Positions 48,801 through 61,660 of a DNA stretch of 64,000 nucleotides are shown in pieces. The position numbers and the translations under genes were made by a program. The notes beneath the pieces were generated by a model, which made no database searches, was not told the origin of the DNA, and was given only the letters and a program-made list of their open reading frames with translations. Numbering within the stretch: the first letter of the stretch is position 1; each line of letters begins with the position of its first letter. The stretch is from Apium graveolens (Eukaryota; Streptophyta; Magnoliopsida; Apiales; Apiaceae), in assembly GCF_009905375.1 (NCBI RefSeq), contig NW_027417518.1, positions 109,646-173,645 on the forward strand, read 5' to 3'.

Positions 48801-49988
48801 AGAAATAGCTGAGGAGGTTTATGTTGTGCAGCCGGAAGGGTTCATTAAAAAGGGGCAGGAACACCTTGTTTACAAGTTAATTAAGGCACTATATGGATTA
48901 CGACAAGCACCCCGTGCATGGTACTCGAAACTGAGCAAATATCTGGAGAAGCTGGGATTTTTGAGGTGCCCTTACAAGCATGTTGTATACACAAAAATGA
49001 TAGGTAATGATGTTCTAGTAATTGTAGTCTACGTAGATGACTTACTGGTTACAGGGACAAAGCTTTCGAGTATTGACGAGTTCAAAAACCAGATGGGGGA
49101 GAAGTTTGAGATGAGCAACTTGGGTAAGCTGTCATACTATTTGGGTTTGGAGGTGAAACAAAGAGCGAGTGCAATCCAGCCGAAGCAAGCAGCTTACGCG
49201 AAGAAAATCTTAGATAGAGCTGATATGTGGAACTGTAATGATGTTAGATTTCCGATGGACCCAAAGGAGAGCATTGGGAAAGATGAAGGGGAAAACGAGT
49301 TGATACTACTCAATTCAAGAGTATGATTGGGGGTCTCCGCTATCTAGTTCACACAAGGCCAGATATAGCCTACGCAGTTGGTATTATAAATCGATATATG
49401 GAAACTCCTACTGTCATGCATGAGTTAGCAGCAAAGCGAGTTCTACGATATATCAGAGGCACCCTGAATTATGGGTTGGTTTACGTGAAGGGCAGTGGCA
49501 GTGAATTATTGACAGGTTTTTCTGACAGCGATCTCACTGGTCACGTTGATGATCGATGAAGTACAGGGGGCATGGTGTTTTACCTAGATGAAGGACTGGT
49601 AACCTGGGCATCACAGAAGCAGAGAAGTGTGGCGGTATCGTTGTGTGAGGCCGAGTTTATGGCGGCCACTGCAGCAGCCTGCCAGGCCATATGGCTGAGG
49701 AAAATGGTGAGTCAAGTGACTGGTAAGTATATAGAACCAGTAGTGCTCTACATTGACAACAAGAGTGCAATCGACCTAGCCAAAAACCCAGTCTTCCATG
49801 GACGTAGTAATCACATCGACATTCGTTCCCATTTTATAAGGGAGTGTGTTGAGAATGGTGACATTGTGGTTAAACATGTGAGCACAGACTTGCAGCGGGC
49901 AGATGTATTAACAAAGGCACTATCTACAGCACGGTTCGAGAAGATGAGACAGCTGCTTGGTGTTCGTGATCTCCAGACAGTGGCTTAG
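45840..49988 (+). pseudogene. Copia-3 gag-pol polyprotein, broken
   Basis: Starts at the ATG at 45840. Gag (LTYPILTRSNYAAWAIKMR), zinc knuckle CYNCQGFGHYAADY (final Cys changed to Tyr), protease YLDNGASNHMMG (about 46845), GAG-pre-integrase LWHAHLGHVNFNAM, integrase LVDDYNRVMWGY, TDRGGEF and PYSPQQNGVVERRNR, RT with VYVDDLLVTGT near 49030, RNase H complete to 49988. Stops at about 45957, 46518, 46896, 47364, 47571, 48486 and 49557; frameshifts near 48735 and 49310. Its integrase segment 47604-48488 is one of the longest open stretches (294 residues). Confidence 0.93.
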
Positions 49989-50009
49989 TAGTTTAGATTA
50001 AGGGGAGAA

Positions 50010-50320
50010 TGTTGATTTAATTAATCTAAACTAGTAATTATTATTATTATTATTTAGGAGAAGTAATTTGTTTGAACTAGTCTGCACGTAGTTGAGAAAG
50101 TGTCGGAGAGTCGTGGAAAATAAACGTTAGGATAGTAGAGAAGTTTTAGGAAGTTAAGCGGTATTTTCTAGCCATCAGTTAGCATGCATGTTTTCTATTT
50201 ATGTTTGTATATATCTCATTTGCAGAAATAAGAACACAGGTTCTACAACGTCTTTTGTTTTACTCATTTCATATATGCAAACACCTATATCTATATCTAT
50301 ATTACTGGAGTAATTTTGCA
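50010..50320 (+). repeat. Copia-3 3' LTR
   Basis: 311 bp, preceded by purine tract AAGGGGAGAA. Confidence 0.93.
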
Positions 50321-50325
50321 AGACT

Positions 50326-51857
50326 TAGTTCTTTGTATAAGTTCTTAGAATTTTGGGTGCCTCTGTGAATAAATTCGCGATTCTTTTAGTTTGCATATGC
50401 TATTTCACACATCATGTGTAGGATTTTGTTGAGTTATAATGTCCTATTATCTAATTAGTTTTTTTTATTTATACAAATGTCAGCTCATGTGTATATACAT
50501 ATTTTGATACAGAGGGGTGATTTGTTATACATATGTATTGTTTATCTTTTCACCTATATAAATTGAGTTTCTGGTTTTTGACTTATTACCTAAGTGTAGC
50601 CTTGTGATAAAATAAATATTCTTTGTTTAATTAAAGCTCTAGCCCTAGAAACACACCGTATGCATACTATTAAGTCCATGAAGCAGTGCTATATTGGGAA
50701 CTAGTTATCAGTTAGAATATTATTGTACACGGTTGGCTTTGCATTTTGAAGTTCTTTGAATCATTGATTATGTATTTTTCTTGTGGAAACACTAACACTA
50801 AATTTTAAGTTATCACCTTTCCACAATGTATACAAATTTAATTTGTTAATAAATCATAATTTCTATAAAGATTATGTACTCATCCCGGAAAAATAATGAC
50901 AGTAAGGTTAGTTCTTCGGTACATAACCTCGTAATAGGAATTATTTATCCCCATCTACCATCTAGCCGCACTATCTCACAGTGCATCTCCTCACAAAGAT
51001 GAAATACATTCTAGAAAATGAACCCTGGATTTTTTCAACCGATGATTAATACACTAAGCATCTCCAAGAAAATTGGCAGGCAGGAATTATGTGAACTCTT
51101 TCTTTGTTTAATATTTTTTAAATATTATAATGAGTTTGAATTTAGCATATAAATTATTCTCTGCATCATTAAAGAAGCAATAACGTGCTATAAAAATTTA
51201 ATTTGGGTGCACTAAATAAAGTTCTATATTTTAGAAGATTTAAAGGTATGCATTTTATTTTCAAAAATTTAAATGCTCAAGTGATTTTATTTATTGTCTT
51301 TTATTTACGATTAAAATTATTGTACTACTTTTTTCTAGTCCAGTTGTACATGTAAAATGATAGCCAAATGTCACATATCTTTTCTAGATATTACCTAATC
51401 CCAACCTTAAATTTAGTGCAATATAGTACATTACAACCATAGACATCTAATCATTTGTGTATGTTTTAGGTAGATTGTGTCTTGTAAACTAGCTTAATAA
51501 AATAAATCGTGTCTTTTCCATTATTGGAACGTCATAGTTTATATCTTTTTCTAAACACTTTTTTAATGACATGTAAAAGGAACATTTTAGGTCCATTTTT
51601 TAGCTTTATACGTCTGTTATGAGCAGCTCCAAAAAACTTTTTACATCTGTTGAAAAAAACAGAAGCAAAAGTTCAAATTTTATGTGGATGTCTTATGGTA
51701 TACGCGTATGTTCCTCACAGACGCAATAAACAATATGCGTCTGTTGCCCAACAGCAACATATACTCTTTAACTATACAACTCCTCCCTACGCGTCAGTTG
51801 AGAACAGACGCAAATAACCTATTTCAACAGACGCGTATGACAGTTTTTGTACTAGTG
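50326..51857. other. CACTA-S right arm in unit 3, no gene
   Basis: AT-rich DNA plus ACGTCTGTT subterminal repeats. The CATAACC site near 50925 is the unoccupied target of the gag-protease element, with about 16 bases of right flank missing. Confidence 0.6.
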
Positions 51858-52211
51858 CATGTTTTGTGATTCTTTTCTAGTTTTATCAAGTTCTACTATA
51901 TATATTTGTGTGTATATATACATGCTGATATGATAAAGTAAATAATTTTTAGTATTGACTTGATAAAGTGTTTTGGCTCTTGCACATATACTTGCACTAT
52001 CATTATTTTTATAGCTACATTACACAACCCTTGATCACCCTTGATCAGCCTAAGTTCTGATAAATAATTTGCATTCTTTAAATTAGATATTGGTTTAGTT
52101 TGAATTTGCTTTCTGTTCTTTTTAAGGTTTATTATTTTGAGCAATTTTTTTTACTATTAGCCAATAATATACAGGGCTTTGCAATTACTCCAATTGTGCA
52201 AATGATGCAAG

Positions 52212-52289
52212 GTATTGGAATCAATAATGTGACATTGAACCATAATAATTTTCAAAGCAACAAAGATGAAAACGAAGATGAAGATGCTG
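52212..52289 (+). pseudogene. Acidic phase-1 exon-like segment, unit 3
   Basis: 78 bases with IGINNVTLNHNNFQSNKDEN. In unit 3 a 65-70 base deletion between ATGCAA repeats joins it directly to the preceding open sequence (FAITPIVQMMQ), giving one 72-codon frame. Confidence 0.4.
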
Positions 52290-52449
52290 GTCAGTACGTT
52301 TATTTTTCTATAGACTAAAAATCTAGTGTTATCTAGTAGCTAATCCTTTGGGATACAACAACTAATGTCTAGCAGCTTACTTTTTAAAATTAAAAGTCAA
52401 TTCATATTATGGATATGTTGGTCTCCTATAGAGGCTCTGTAATTATTTC

Positions 52450-52778
52450 GCTAATAATAGTCACATTTTCTTGTTATATTTGACCAAAATCAGTCATTTT
52501 TACTAATTTGACCAACTCAAATGTGGTCATATTTATAAATTTGACTATATACTAAACCAATCAAATTTATAAAAATGACTGATAATGTGTCAGTCAAATT
52601 TATAAATTCGACTGTCGTCTGTCATATTTAACTAAATATGACCGATTTTGCTAAATTTGACCAGCCTAAAAAAGACTGACATAATGTCGTCATATTTAAT
52701 CAAATATGACCGCACATTCATATTTGGTTAAATTTGACTGAAATTTTTCGGTCATATTTAGCCGTTTTTCTTGTAGTG
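52450..52778. mobile_element. CACTA-L right end, unit 3
   Basis: Terminus TTCTTGTAGTG ends at 52778. The following TCT is reduced to TT by one lost base. GGTCATATTTA-type subterminal repeats fill 52480-52760. The corresponding left end was lost in the deletion at 39607. Confidence 0.85.
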
Positions 52779-53835
52779 TTTGTATTCAAACTCAAACTCT
52801 TCCAAAAAAATATATTAGACCAACATAATTATATAATTATAATGACATTTTATGCATGTGAAATGTCATATTCTCGGTGTTGGTTATGAAATTTTAGAAA
52901 AAAGTTACCATTAGAAATTGACCACTAACTTTCTAACCACAATACCACCATACCACTTCATACACCACATGTGAAATGACATATTTGTTGAGTGTTTGTT
53001 ATAATCAAAATTAATCTATTGATAGGTATCATCCAAGCAAAACCACTAAGGGTCAATTCCCATCTTACCCTTATACTCTATGTGTATGTCATGTTATTGA
53101 TTGATTATTACTTTAAATTTTTTAATCTTAACATTTGTTATACAAATATTATTAGATATTATAAGTATTATTTAATCGATTCCGACAAATCATTTTTTAA
53201 ATAAATTTTATCCCTGTACTATAATTGGAAAATTTAAAGAATATTTGTCCATTTTCATCGGTATCCTTGAAAATAACTATTAGATCAAATCTTAAAAGGA
53301 ATATAGTCCCATGATGGTATAAATTAACCCATATACTAATAAAACTTAACTCATGTATTAATAATGACCTGATTATTTTCCTCCGATTAGAATTTCGGTA
53401 TTAAATCCTCTAAAACAAATAATTTTTATGAATTTTAATCATGAACTTAATATCTGTGTCGTATGAGAGTAAAATTTGGCATATTCATTTTTTTATGTGG
53501 TATTGTGTTTATTAGCTATTTCCATTATTATAACTTACATGATAACAATTTTTTTTATATTTTTCTTTTTCATATTTATTAATTCAGTTACTTAAATATT
53601 ATAATTCCAGTTACTATAAAATGAAGGATAGTTACAATAAAACAAATTTGAACACTTGCTAGAATTTTATAGTTCTCCACAATATCCAAGCAAATAATTT
53701 TTTTAGAAACTAATGGCTTATCTAAAGAACATTCCCACTTTCATCTAGCTAGGGAATTCAATGCAGAAATAATATTGTTGTTGTGTCCAACCATGCCCAT
53801 CCTCGATACTTTCCGTGACTTCCAACTTAAATCAA
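52779..53835. other. Spacer after CACTA-L in unit 3, no gene
   Basis: AT-rich; presumably the 3' flank of the minus-strand gene, which ends at 53836. Confidence 0.5.
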
Positions 53836-54494
53836 TTATTTCTGGTAATTTGATTTTCGGGATATCAGTGGATGAGAAACAAATCCTGCAAACCATGCAT
53901 TCAAACTTTATCTGAGTAAATAATTATCTCTTAATCAATTAAAAGGAGCACATTATTGTGACCAAGACATATCCTTAAAGGGAGACAAGACTTGATTTAC
54001 CAGTAGCCTTTGCATGCTTAGTTGAAACTGGATTTTCATTGGGCAAGAAAGGACAAGATCTCTTTGCTTTTCTGCTCCCTTGAGCTCTAACGAACTCTTG
54101 TCCTGTGAACGTGTAGACCGTTTAAGTTAACAATGTATTAGCCAACAATATTAGTATACGATCATTTACTTGGACTTCAGAATGGGTATTATTACCATTG
54201 CATGAAGAAGGCCTTTCCCCTGTTTGTTGCAGAGTTTGAGTTCCGATACCTTTTCCAGCAGGTGCCTTGTTCTCCACCCATAACAATTCTTTCATTGGAC
54301 GGGTTTTTTTGTACTCTCTTTCGTCGTCACTGTCAATGACATCAGTGACAACATTCAAAGCTTTATCACCCTCTTCTACAACAACATCAGTTTCGAAACC
54401 TGGCATGATTAATTGTTGTTAGTTAAAAAGTATTGTTCATTATATTTGTATATTATTTAAATTTACAATAATTTTTTTTGGATCAATACCTTAT

Positions 54495-54680
54495 TGGTAC
54501 ATTTATAAATACGAATATAAATATTTGTTGTTGAAAGGATTCAAACCTGAATCTTATTGGATAGTGTATAAGTAATAATATAAATATTTGTTGTGGATGG
54601 GGTTCGAACCTCAAAGATTTAGTAGTGTATAAATAATAATATAAATTTTTGTTGGGTTCGAACATGAGAGCTTGAGTACT
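54495..54680. repeat. ~66-bp imperfect tandem repeat, unit 3
   Basis: Three units as in units 1 and 2; the middle one contains GGGGTTCGAACCTC, which looks like a tRNA B box but stands alone. Confidence 0.6.
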
Positions 54681-55526
54681 GTATATATTATTTTAATATT
54701 TGAATCTAACGGTACTAATCATTGATTAAAAAGATGTGACACCTTTTTGAGCAGGTGCCTTATTCTCTACCCGTAACAATTCTTTCAATGGCCGGATTTT
54801 TTTTGTACTCTCTTTCATCGTCACTGTCAATGACATCAGTGAACACATTCAAAGCTTTATCGCCCTCTTTTACAACAGCATCAGTTCCGATACCTGGCAT
54901 AATTAATTGTTATTAATTGTATTTTAATTACAATTAGGAGAAAATAGCTAGAAAGTGTTCCTTCAAATTCCAGCTGTCCAATTTATAATTTGATCAATTT
55001 CATTTTTTCCAATTTTAATCCAATATGTTGATTTACATAGTCCAGACCATTATATAATAGCTATAAAAAGAATGTACTAGTGTATGATGTTTAGAAATAG
55101 GGATATAAGTGCACCTGAAGTTTCAGAGGTTTCCAGGAGTTGAGGTTGATCAGATGTCATAATTTCTACCGCTACGCTCGCTAGCAATTGTAGTGAAACA
55201 TTATATGGGATCTCTGCTTCACTTTCGCCAATACTGTGGACCATGTTTACGTCCTTTGCAGAGGTTTAGTATTGTTCTTTTTGTGGGAACCTATACATAA
55301 TTAGCTTTTGTTACAGATCAAATAACAATAATTAAAAAACAACAATTTAAAGAACATACCGATGTAGTGTTTTCAAATGCAAAGTATAATGGGAGCAAAA
55401 AATAGAATATAGATATTACTTATATAATACATAAACATAATACTGTAACCCACACCTCTTGGTTTAGCCTTTTTGTGGGTTTAAATCTTGTCAAAAATAA
55501 GGGGGGTGTGTGTCTATTTATGTTTA

Positions 55527-55954
55527 AGAGGGGTGTATTCAATCAAGATTTTGAAATATTTATGTGGATTTTTGAAATCAAGGGGCATTCAATTAAGATT
55601 TTAAAAAATCTTTTAAAATCTGATGATATTTAATAGTGATTAGAATATCTTTCAAAATCTGAGTGTATTCAATTTAGATTTTAAAAAATCTACCAAATTT
55701 GACGACATTATTCAATTTGAATTTTTAAAAGTCCATCAAAATCGGATTGTATTCAAAAGTCTGTGGATTTTTTTTATTTGAAAACCTTGTGGAGTTTGAT
55801 GGATTTACTAGTTCATTTTTAATCTTTTGAAATCTCTTTAAAATACATGAGATTTTGAAGGATTTCTCGAAATTTCACAAAATCAGCTAGACTCTACAAG
55901 ATTTTTTGAAGGATTATTATTGATCTTTTAAAATGTGAAATGAATACACCCCTC
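55527..55954. mobile_element. MITE-like element, unit 3 (internal deletion)
   Basis: Same ends as in unit 1; about 60 bases are missing near 55907. Confidence 0.65.
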
Positions 55955-57059
55955 CAAGTAACAAAAAAAAGTAATAATGATAAAAGTCTATCTACCTCCA
56001 TCAACCCTGAGCTTAATTGAAAAATCTTGAGCAGTAGTGCTTGAAGTGACAAAACAGAAACGAATTGAACTCAGATGAACTTTTAATCAAACAAAGTTTT
56101 AAGATACAGAATAATGATGTGTAACTTTACCGAACTAATATTCTTGTCTAAACTCGAGTTCGGTATATTCGAAACGAACACAAATCGTTCACGAATATAT
56201 AGAGATGAACCGAAAACAAACTGTTTATGAACATTATATATTATTTTAAAAAGTAATTTTTACCTATATTTTTATTTAAAATTTTTGTAAAAAATAATAT
56301 TTATTTTAAGTAATTATAAATTTAATTAAATATAAATTATGAATAATATATATTTTATATACAACTATTTTTGTCGAATCAAACTCGAGTTTAACGAATG
56401 AGTCGAACTCGAGCTGAACATAAACCGACCTCAAGTCGAACAACTTGAAAACTTGATTATGTTCATTAAAATTATCGAACAAATTATGTTGTTCGAACTC
56501 GTTTTCGATAAGAGAAATTGAATGAAATTATCGAACTCATACAAGGACGAACTCGAACGAGTTTGACGAAAATCATGTTTTTTTAATCCCTTAAGAAAAT
56601 ATAAGTAATGGAAAAGGAATACTGTATCGAGAAATGTTGACAATTTACATTCATATTGCATGAGTCTATAGACAATGACTTTGCACAGTCTTCTAGTTCG
56701 TTCGATCTTTTATCAGCAGCATCAACACTATAAGGGGAAATCTCTCGGACACAAGATTTACATCGCCACCACCTATGACGAGAAATATCTACTGATCCTC
56801 GTTGTTGCTCCCATGTACTTTTATTTATACCATTGACGGGGATGCAAGCAATCGGGTTTTCATTTATCACATCAGCCACGTACTCCAAGACCATATACAT
56901 AAAGTAATTTATTTATGTATCACAATAATTAAATATTAAGTAAACTACTCTTAAAAAATCTCAAGATATTTGAAAAGGCTTTGAATTTGTTAAAGTGTTA
57001 TATTCAACTGTTTCTGCACCGTAGAGTGCAAAATCGAGCATAGAACAAATTTTAAAGAA

Positions 57060-57600
57060 ATGAATACAAAAGTTTTTTATCAACTCCCTCAAAACCCACA
57101 AACAATTAAAATCAACGAAAAATCTTTTAAAAACCATGGATTATTATTTATCCTTTAAAATGTGAAATGAATACACCCCTCCAAGTAACAAAAAAAAGTA
57201 AACATGATAGAAGTCTATCTACCTCCATCAACCCTAAGCTTAATTGAAAAATCTTGAGCAGTAGTGCTTCAAGTGACAAAACAGAAATGAATTGAACTCA
57301 GATGAACTTTTAATCAAACAAAGTTTTAAGATACCGAATAATGATGTGTAACTTTACCGAACTAATATTCATGTCTAAACTCGAGTTTGGTATATTTAAA
57401 ATGAACACAAATCATTTATCACATCAGCCACGTACTCCAAGACTACATACATAAGTAATTTATTTATGTATCACAATAATTAAATATTAAGTAAACTACT
57501 CTTAAAAAATCTCAAGAAATTTGAAAAGGTTTTGAATTTGTTAAGTGTTATATTCAACTGTTTCTGCACCCGTAGAGTGCACAAATCGAGCACAGAACAA
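57060..57600. repeat. Unit-3-specific duplication of the MITE 3' end and flank
   Basis: After 57057 the sequence jumps back to the last 120 bases of the MITE (to 57182) and repeats the following flank, but in the deleted form seen in unit 2 (junction at about 57414, matching 36928). Unit 3 therefore contains the undeleted form (55955-57057) followed by the deleted form. Confidence 0.85.
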
Positions 57601-58097
57601 ATTTTAAAGAAGAGGATGGGAGGGCTCGACCACCTTGGATATCATAATTTAAAATCAAGATATCTCTAAATCTTGGGGTATTACGACAACTCCTTGATTG
57701 ATTCAAATATTATTCAACAAAAAAATGTTATAAAACAAAACATTCAAGGTGCCTCATAGTATGCATTATATATATATGTCCAGGAAAGCTAAGTCCACAT
57801 TTATATCCACATAGATATATTCTAGAAAGTGAAATGCATCTAAGCAAGGGGAAAGAGGGTTACCTCATCGAAAAAGGCTTACAATTTAAATTCTCCTCTT
57901 TTCGTAGAACATCTGAATTCATTGAGTTTGTGGATGATAAATCTATTACGTCAGCAAGTTCATTCACAAGCTTTGGCGCACCTTCTATGGAAGTATAAGC
58001 ACGGTTCTTCTTCATCCTAAACTAAATCCATAGCACCTCTTGAGATAGAATAAAATTTTATTGGAATCGCGAATGGTATGTGATATGGATAAAAATA

Positions 58098-60080
58098 CAT
58101 CCTAAAGACACATTAATATCGCATTAATTGCACTTGGGCTTCTTGTCCGAAAAGTCCAACACAGGCCTATCTGGTCCAAGCTTCGTAGCAGGCATGTCTG
58201 GTTTTAAGCTTCGTAACAGTCCTACAACGGCCCCAAGCAACCAAGGCCCACCAGCGGAGGTCATCAAGTCCACGAACACGAGCTGTTCACGGACTAGGCC
58301 CAATACGGCTGGAAGAGCAAGACATGTGTTCTAAACGGACTCAAAGTCCTACATAGAAGGTTCTGGATCCCCTTCCCCAAGAGGACTCCTATTTACCATC
58401 TAAGTTGGAGACTTGTCCACCAAGTCTCCCAACAGAAGTCTAACCCTAGACTCACCACTATATAAAGGGCTCTACCCCTCAATGTAGAACTACGTTTTTG
58501 GCTTGATTCTCTACAACACAGAGATACGTAGGCATCTTGCTAGGACCGATAGTCCCGAACGCAAGAGCAGCCATTAAAGCTCGAAGCTCACCAAGCCTAG
58601 CATTAAATACTAAGTACTCAGGTTTTTATTCCACAACATTTGGCACCGTCTGTGAGAAGACTACAACAACCAAGGTGAATACACGAGGAAGAAACAATGG
58701 TGGACAGACACTCCTGTTCCATAACGAACAGTCGCATCAGGTGGAAGTACCACCTCACTCAACTTATGCCTCCTCACAAGGAGGAACCCTGGTAGGGGCA
58801 ACTGAGGCTCACCACAAGGGTCGACTCCCCCGGCTCCTCAAGGAATGAATCCCCAATTGCAATAGGTACATGCACCTGTGAGCTCTCAGCCCGTTGGGTA
58901 TGAGTACTCGATGATCGTGACCACTAACCACCCTTACGGGATGCCTCTATACCCTGAAGTTGAAGGGAGTGGACACTCTGATAGGGGTGAAGCACAAGGG
59001 CGGATACCCTAATACATACGTGGTTGGGCTCCTATTCCGGAGGATCAAGAATTCTCAGGACCTTATACTAAAAAAGAATCTGAATTATCTGATGATGATG
59101 TTGCTCTAAGAAGGAGACGTGTTGGTAAAGAACCAATGGTGATACTAAACACGCTCCAGGAGCACTCAAGGGATGATCCCCCAAGACGTTCAAGAGAGGA
59201 TCAGGGCTCATGAAGCTGAGATCCAAAGATTGAAGTGTGACCTAGAGGCACAACTGACTCCAAGACCCCCACTTGCTCCAAGACGAAGAGGTCCTCCCCC
59301 AATCATAATCTGGATGGTCCAATACCAAGAAGGGCAGTTGCCCCAAGGGCTGATCCAAGTGATCTTATACACCTGGGAGATCCCAATGATCCAAACCCAC
59401 CATTCACTGATGAGATAATGAACACTCACATTTCTAGGAAGTTGAAGATGCCCATCATCAAAGCATATGATGGTACTGGCAACCCTGCTAACCATGTTAG
59501 GACGTTCTCTAATGCCCTGCTGCTACAGCCCATGAATGACGCTATTAAGTGTCAGGCCTTCCCTCAAACCCTGTCGGGTATGGCTCAAAGTTGGTATAGT
59601 CGTCTGCCTCCGAACTCTATTGGGTCCTTTAACGACTTGAGCCAAGCTTTTATCAAGCAATTTATAAGTGGCAGAGTGTACGAGAAGAGTTCATCCTCTC
59701 TCATGGGCATAATCCAAGGAGTAAAGGAGTCCTTGAGAGAGTATCTGAATCGGTTTATGAAGGAGGCTTTGAAGCTCCCTGATCTTGATGATAAGGTAGC
59801 TATGATAGCCCTACAGCAAGAGACTAGTGATGAGTTCTTTAAGATGTCCCTGGCTAAATTCCCTCCCGAGAGTATGTTGCAGCTCCAGGATAGAGCCGGA
59901 AAGTATATCAAGATGGAGGAGAGTATGAAGAAGACAGCTGTGAATAACGAACCTACTGGAGACAAGAAGAGGAAGACGGATCAGGAGTATGACGCTAAGG
60001 ACAAGTACCCATGAATTAGCAAAAGCTCTGACTCCTCATCTTCTAAGAAGAATCAGCAACAAGGTTTGCAGGGTATGCGA
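58098..60080 (+). mobile_element. Gypsy-1 LTR-gag fragment, unit 3
   Basis: LTR about 58098-58638, degenerate primer site TGGCACCGTCTGTGAG, gag to about 60080, then the same junction as unit 2. Confidence 0.85.
58681..60014 (+). pseudogene. Gypsy-1 gag, unit 3
   Basis: Broken N-terminal part. MIPQDVQERIRAHEAEIQRL opens at 59173 and shifts frame near 59310. The core 59418-60014 (198 residues) has NPANHVRTFSNALLLQP, QAFPQTLSGMAQSWY and LQDRAGKYIKMEE and ends at the TGA shared with unit 2. Confidence 0.84.
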
Positions 60081-60180
60081 GGTACTCTAATAACATAAAC
60101 AACATATTAATAAATATGAAATTATTTATTAAATTTTAAAAAAAACACTGGGGTACTCTAATAACATAAACAACATATTA

Positions 60181-61140
60181 AGAATTATTTTAGTCACCGG
60201 TCAAATTTATTTTAAATGGTATAAATAAATGTTTAGTACGAGAACATAATATATACATTAAAAACTAATTAACACATAGTAATACGCGTGTAAAAATTAT
60301 ATCAAAAATATATTATATTGTTCAAATATTTGTGGGAGATACATGATTTAAGATTTGTATTCAGAGGTTAGGCCGTTAATTGAAAGGATTACTAGTTTTG
60401 TGATTTTCCAAGTTTAATTTTAATGATCCAACTATACGGAAGTTAACTTTGTTAGTTTTGAAGGGTTCATGAAAAAATTTAACGTTCCAACTATACGGAT
60501 TTTAGTTTTAATGACGGTAATTATATATCAAGTAAGTCAAAAACGGTTTAGATGGAGGCACTACTAGAATTCTGATAAAAGATATCGGTAGTTGGACATC
60601 CATTGTTTAGAAGACAATGTTAAAAGCATATATCAATATAGATATAATTTAAAGTGATGTTAAAGCTCACATCACACCCTCAGTCGATCGACTCTTGCTT
60701 TCAACACATTATAAATATAGATACGAATTTATAATAGTAAGTAATAAATAAAGTACATATAAGATTAAGTCGAATGCATAATAATAGTCCATCTATAATA
60801 TTGGACCAAAATAAAAAATATATACTTCAATGATATACTATGTCTTATAAATGCATAAATGGATAGTTGGTACTATATTTAACACTAAAGACAGCTATAG
60901 TTATCCTCACCACATTATTATAATTATAAATGATATATATATATATATAGGTTATGCCCAAATATGGATATAGGCTATAAACAGACCCATTATAATAATT
61001 AATAATAATATTGGGCTTAATAAACACGCTCAAGAATATAGAAGAGCTCTCCTAATTTGTATATGGATCGGGATCATGTACCGTATATTGACCAAGACTT
61101 TGCATAATGACATGTGAGAATATATAAAGAAGGATAGTCA
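60181..61140. other. CACTA-L interior in unit 3, no gene
   Basis: AT-rich, collinear with 39707-40670. Confidence 0.5.
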
Positions 61141-61660
61141 TGTTCACCTATTACTAGGAGGTGACACCTCCCCATCTCTTACTATGAGGTGAGTCGTGAC
61201 TGCCTCTCCAACAGGAAGGGGGGCATGTCCACCTCTTACTTGGAGGTGAGTCCTGCCCTTCTCTTAAAAGAAAGTTGTTGCCCTCCTCTTACTAGGAGAT
61301 GAGTCTTATCCATCTCCAGCAGTAAGGGGGTCATGTCCACCTCTCAACATGACTGGAGTCCTGTCCACCTCTCAATCGGGAAGAGAGTCTTGTCCACCTC
61401 TCAACAAGATAGAGATCAAGTCCAGCTCTCAACAGAGGGGAGTCATGTCCTCATACTACTAAGAGGGGAGTTTTGTCCTCATACTACTAAGAGAGGAGTC
61501 ATGTCCTTACACTACTAAGAGGGGAGTCATCTCCTCATATCATGCATGACTCCATATTACTAGGAGGGGTGGCCTACAACAATATTAGTATGAGGGGTAG
61601 CATGTCCCCATATTATCAAGTGGTCAGTCCTGCACCCATACTAACAAGTAAGAGTAATTT
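61141..61660. repeat. GA/CT-rich minisatellite, unit 3
   Basis: Same motifs and order as 40671-41190 with small deletions. Confidence 0.85.

Larger units (their letters stand above)
45468..50320 (+). mobile_element. Copia-3, Ty1/Copia LTR retrotransposon (4853 bp, dead)
   Basis: LTRs of 311 bp at 45468-45778 and 50010-50320, TG...CA. Target duplication AGAGT at 45463-45467 against AGACT at 50321-50325, one base apart. The uninterrupted site (TTAGAGTTAGTTC) is present in units 1 and 2. Primer binding site TGGTATCAGAGC at 45782-45793. The LTRs differ at about 16 positions, roughly 5%, the most diverged of the three full-length pairs. Confidence 0.94.
44706..51857. mobile_element. CACTA-S, unit 3 copy
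   Basis: Left end CACTAGTACAAAAACT at 44706, right end TAGTG at 51857, CAT at 44703-44705 and 51858-51860. Contains Copia-3; net length about 2.3 kb. Confidence 0.9.
53836..58021 (-). pseudogene. Unidentified multi-exon host gene, 3' part, unit 3 (best kept copy)
   Basis: Minus-strand exons 5' to 3': i 57864-58021 (contains LVNELADVI), ii 56660-56882 (RHRWWRCKSCVREISPYSVD; donor changed from GT to GC), iii 55115-55253 (VSLQLLASVAVEIM), iv-a 54743-54893, iv-b 54250-54399 (FTDVIDSDDE-type repeat exons; iv-b reads VTDVIDSDDE), v 54001-54102 (RAQGSRKAKRSCPFLP, basic), vi 53836-53885 (FVSHPLISRKSNYQK then TAA). Junctions iii/iv-a, iv-a/iv-b, iv-b/v and v/vi are all phase 1, each joining to form a Gly codon. 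Exon iv-a has a 1-base T insertion. The 5' exons are missing, replaced by gypsy sequence. A C-terminal acidic-then-basic tail suggests a nuclear protein, but the family is not recognised. Confidence 0.68.

Noticed and set aside
54600..54620. tRNA gene (GGTTCGAACC B box)
   Set aside because: No A box, no cloverleaf; the motif belongs to an intronic tandem repeat.
56660..56882. Zinc-ribbon protein such as a SprT-type protease, from HRWWRCKSC
   Set aside because: One short C-x-x-C motif next to aromatic residues is not enough; no metalloprotease HExxH or second cysteine pair is visible.
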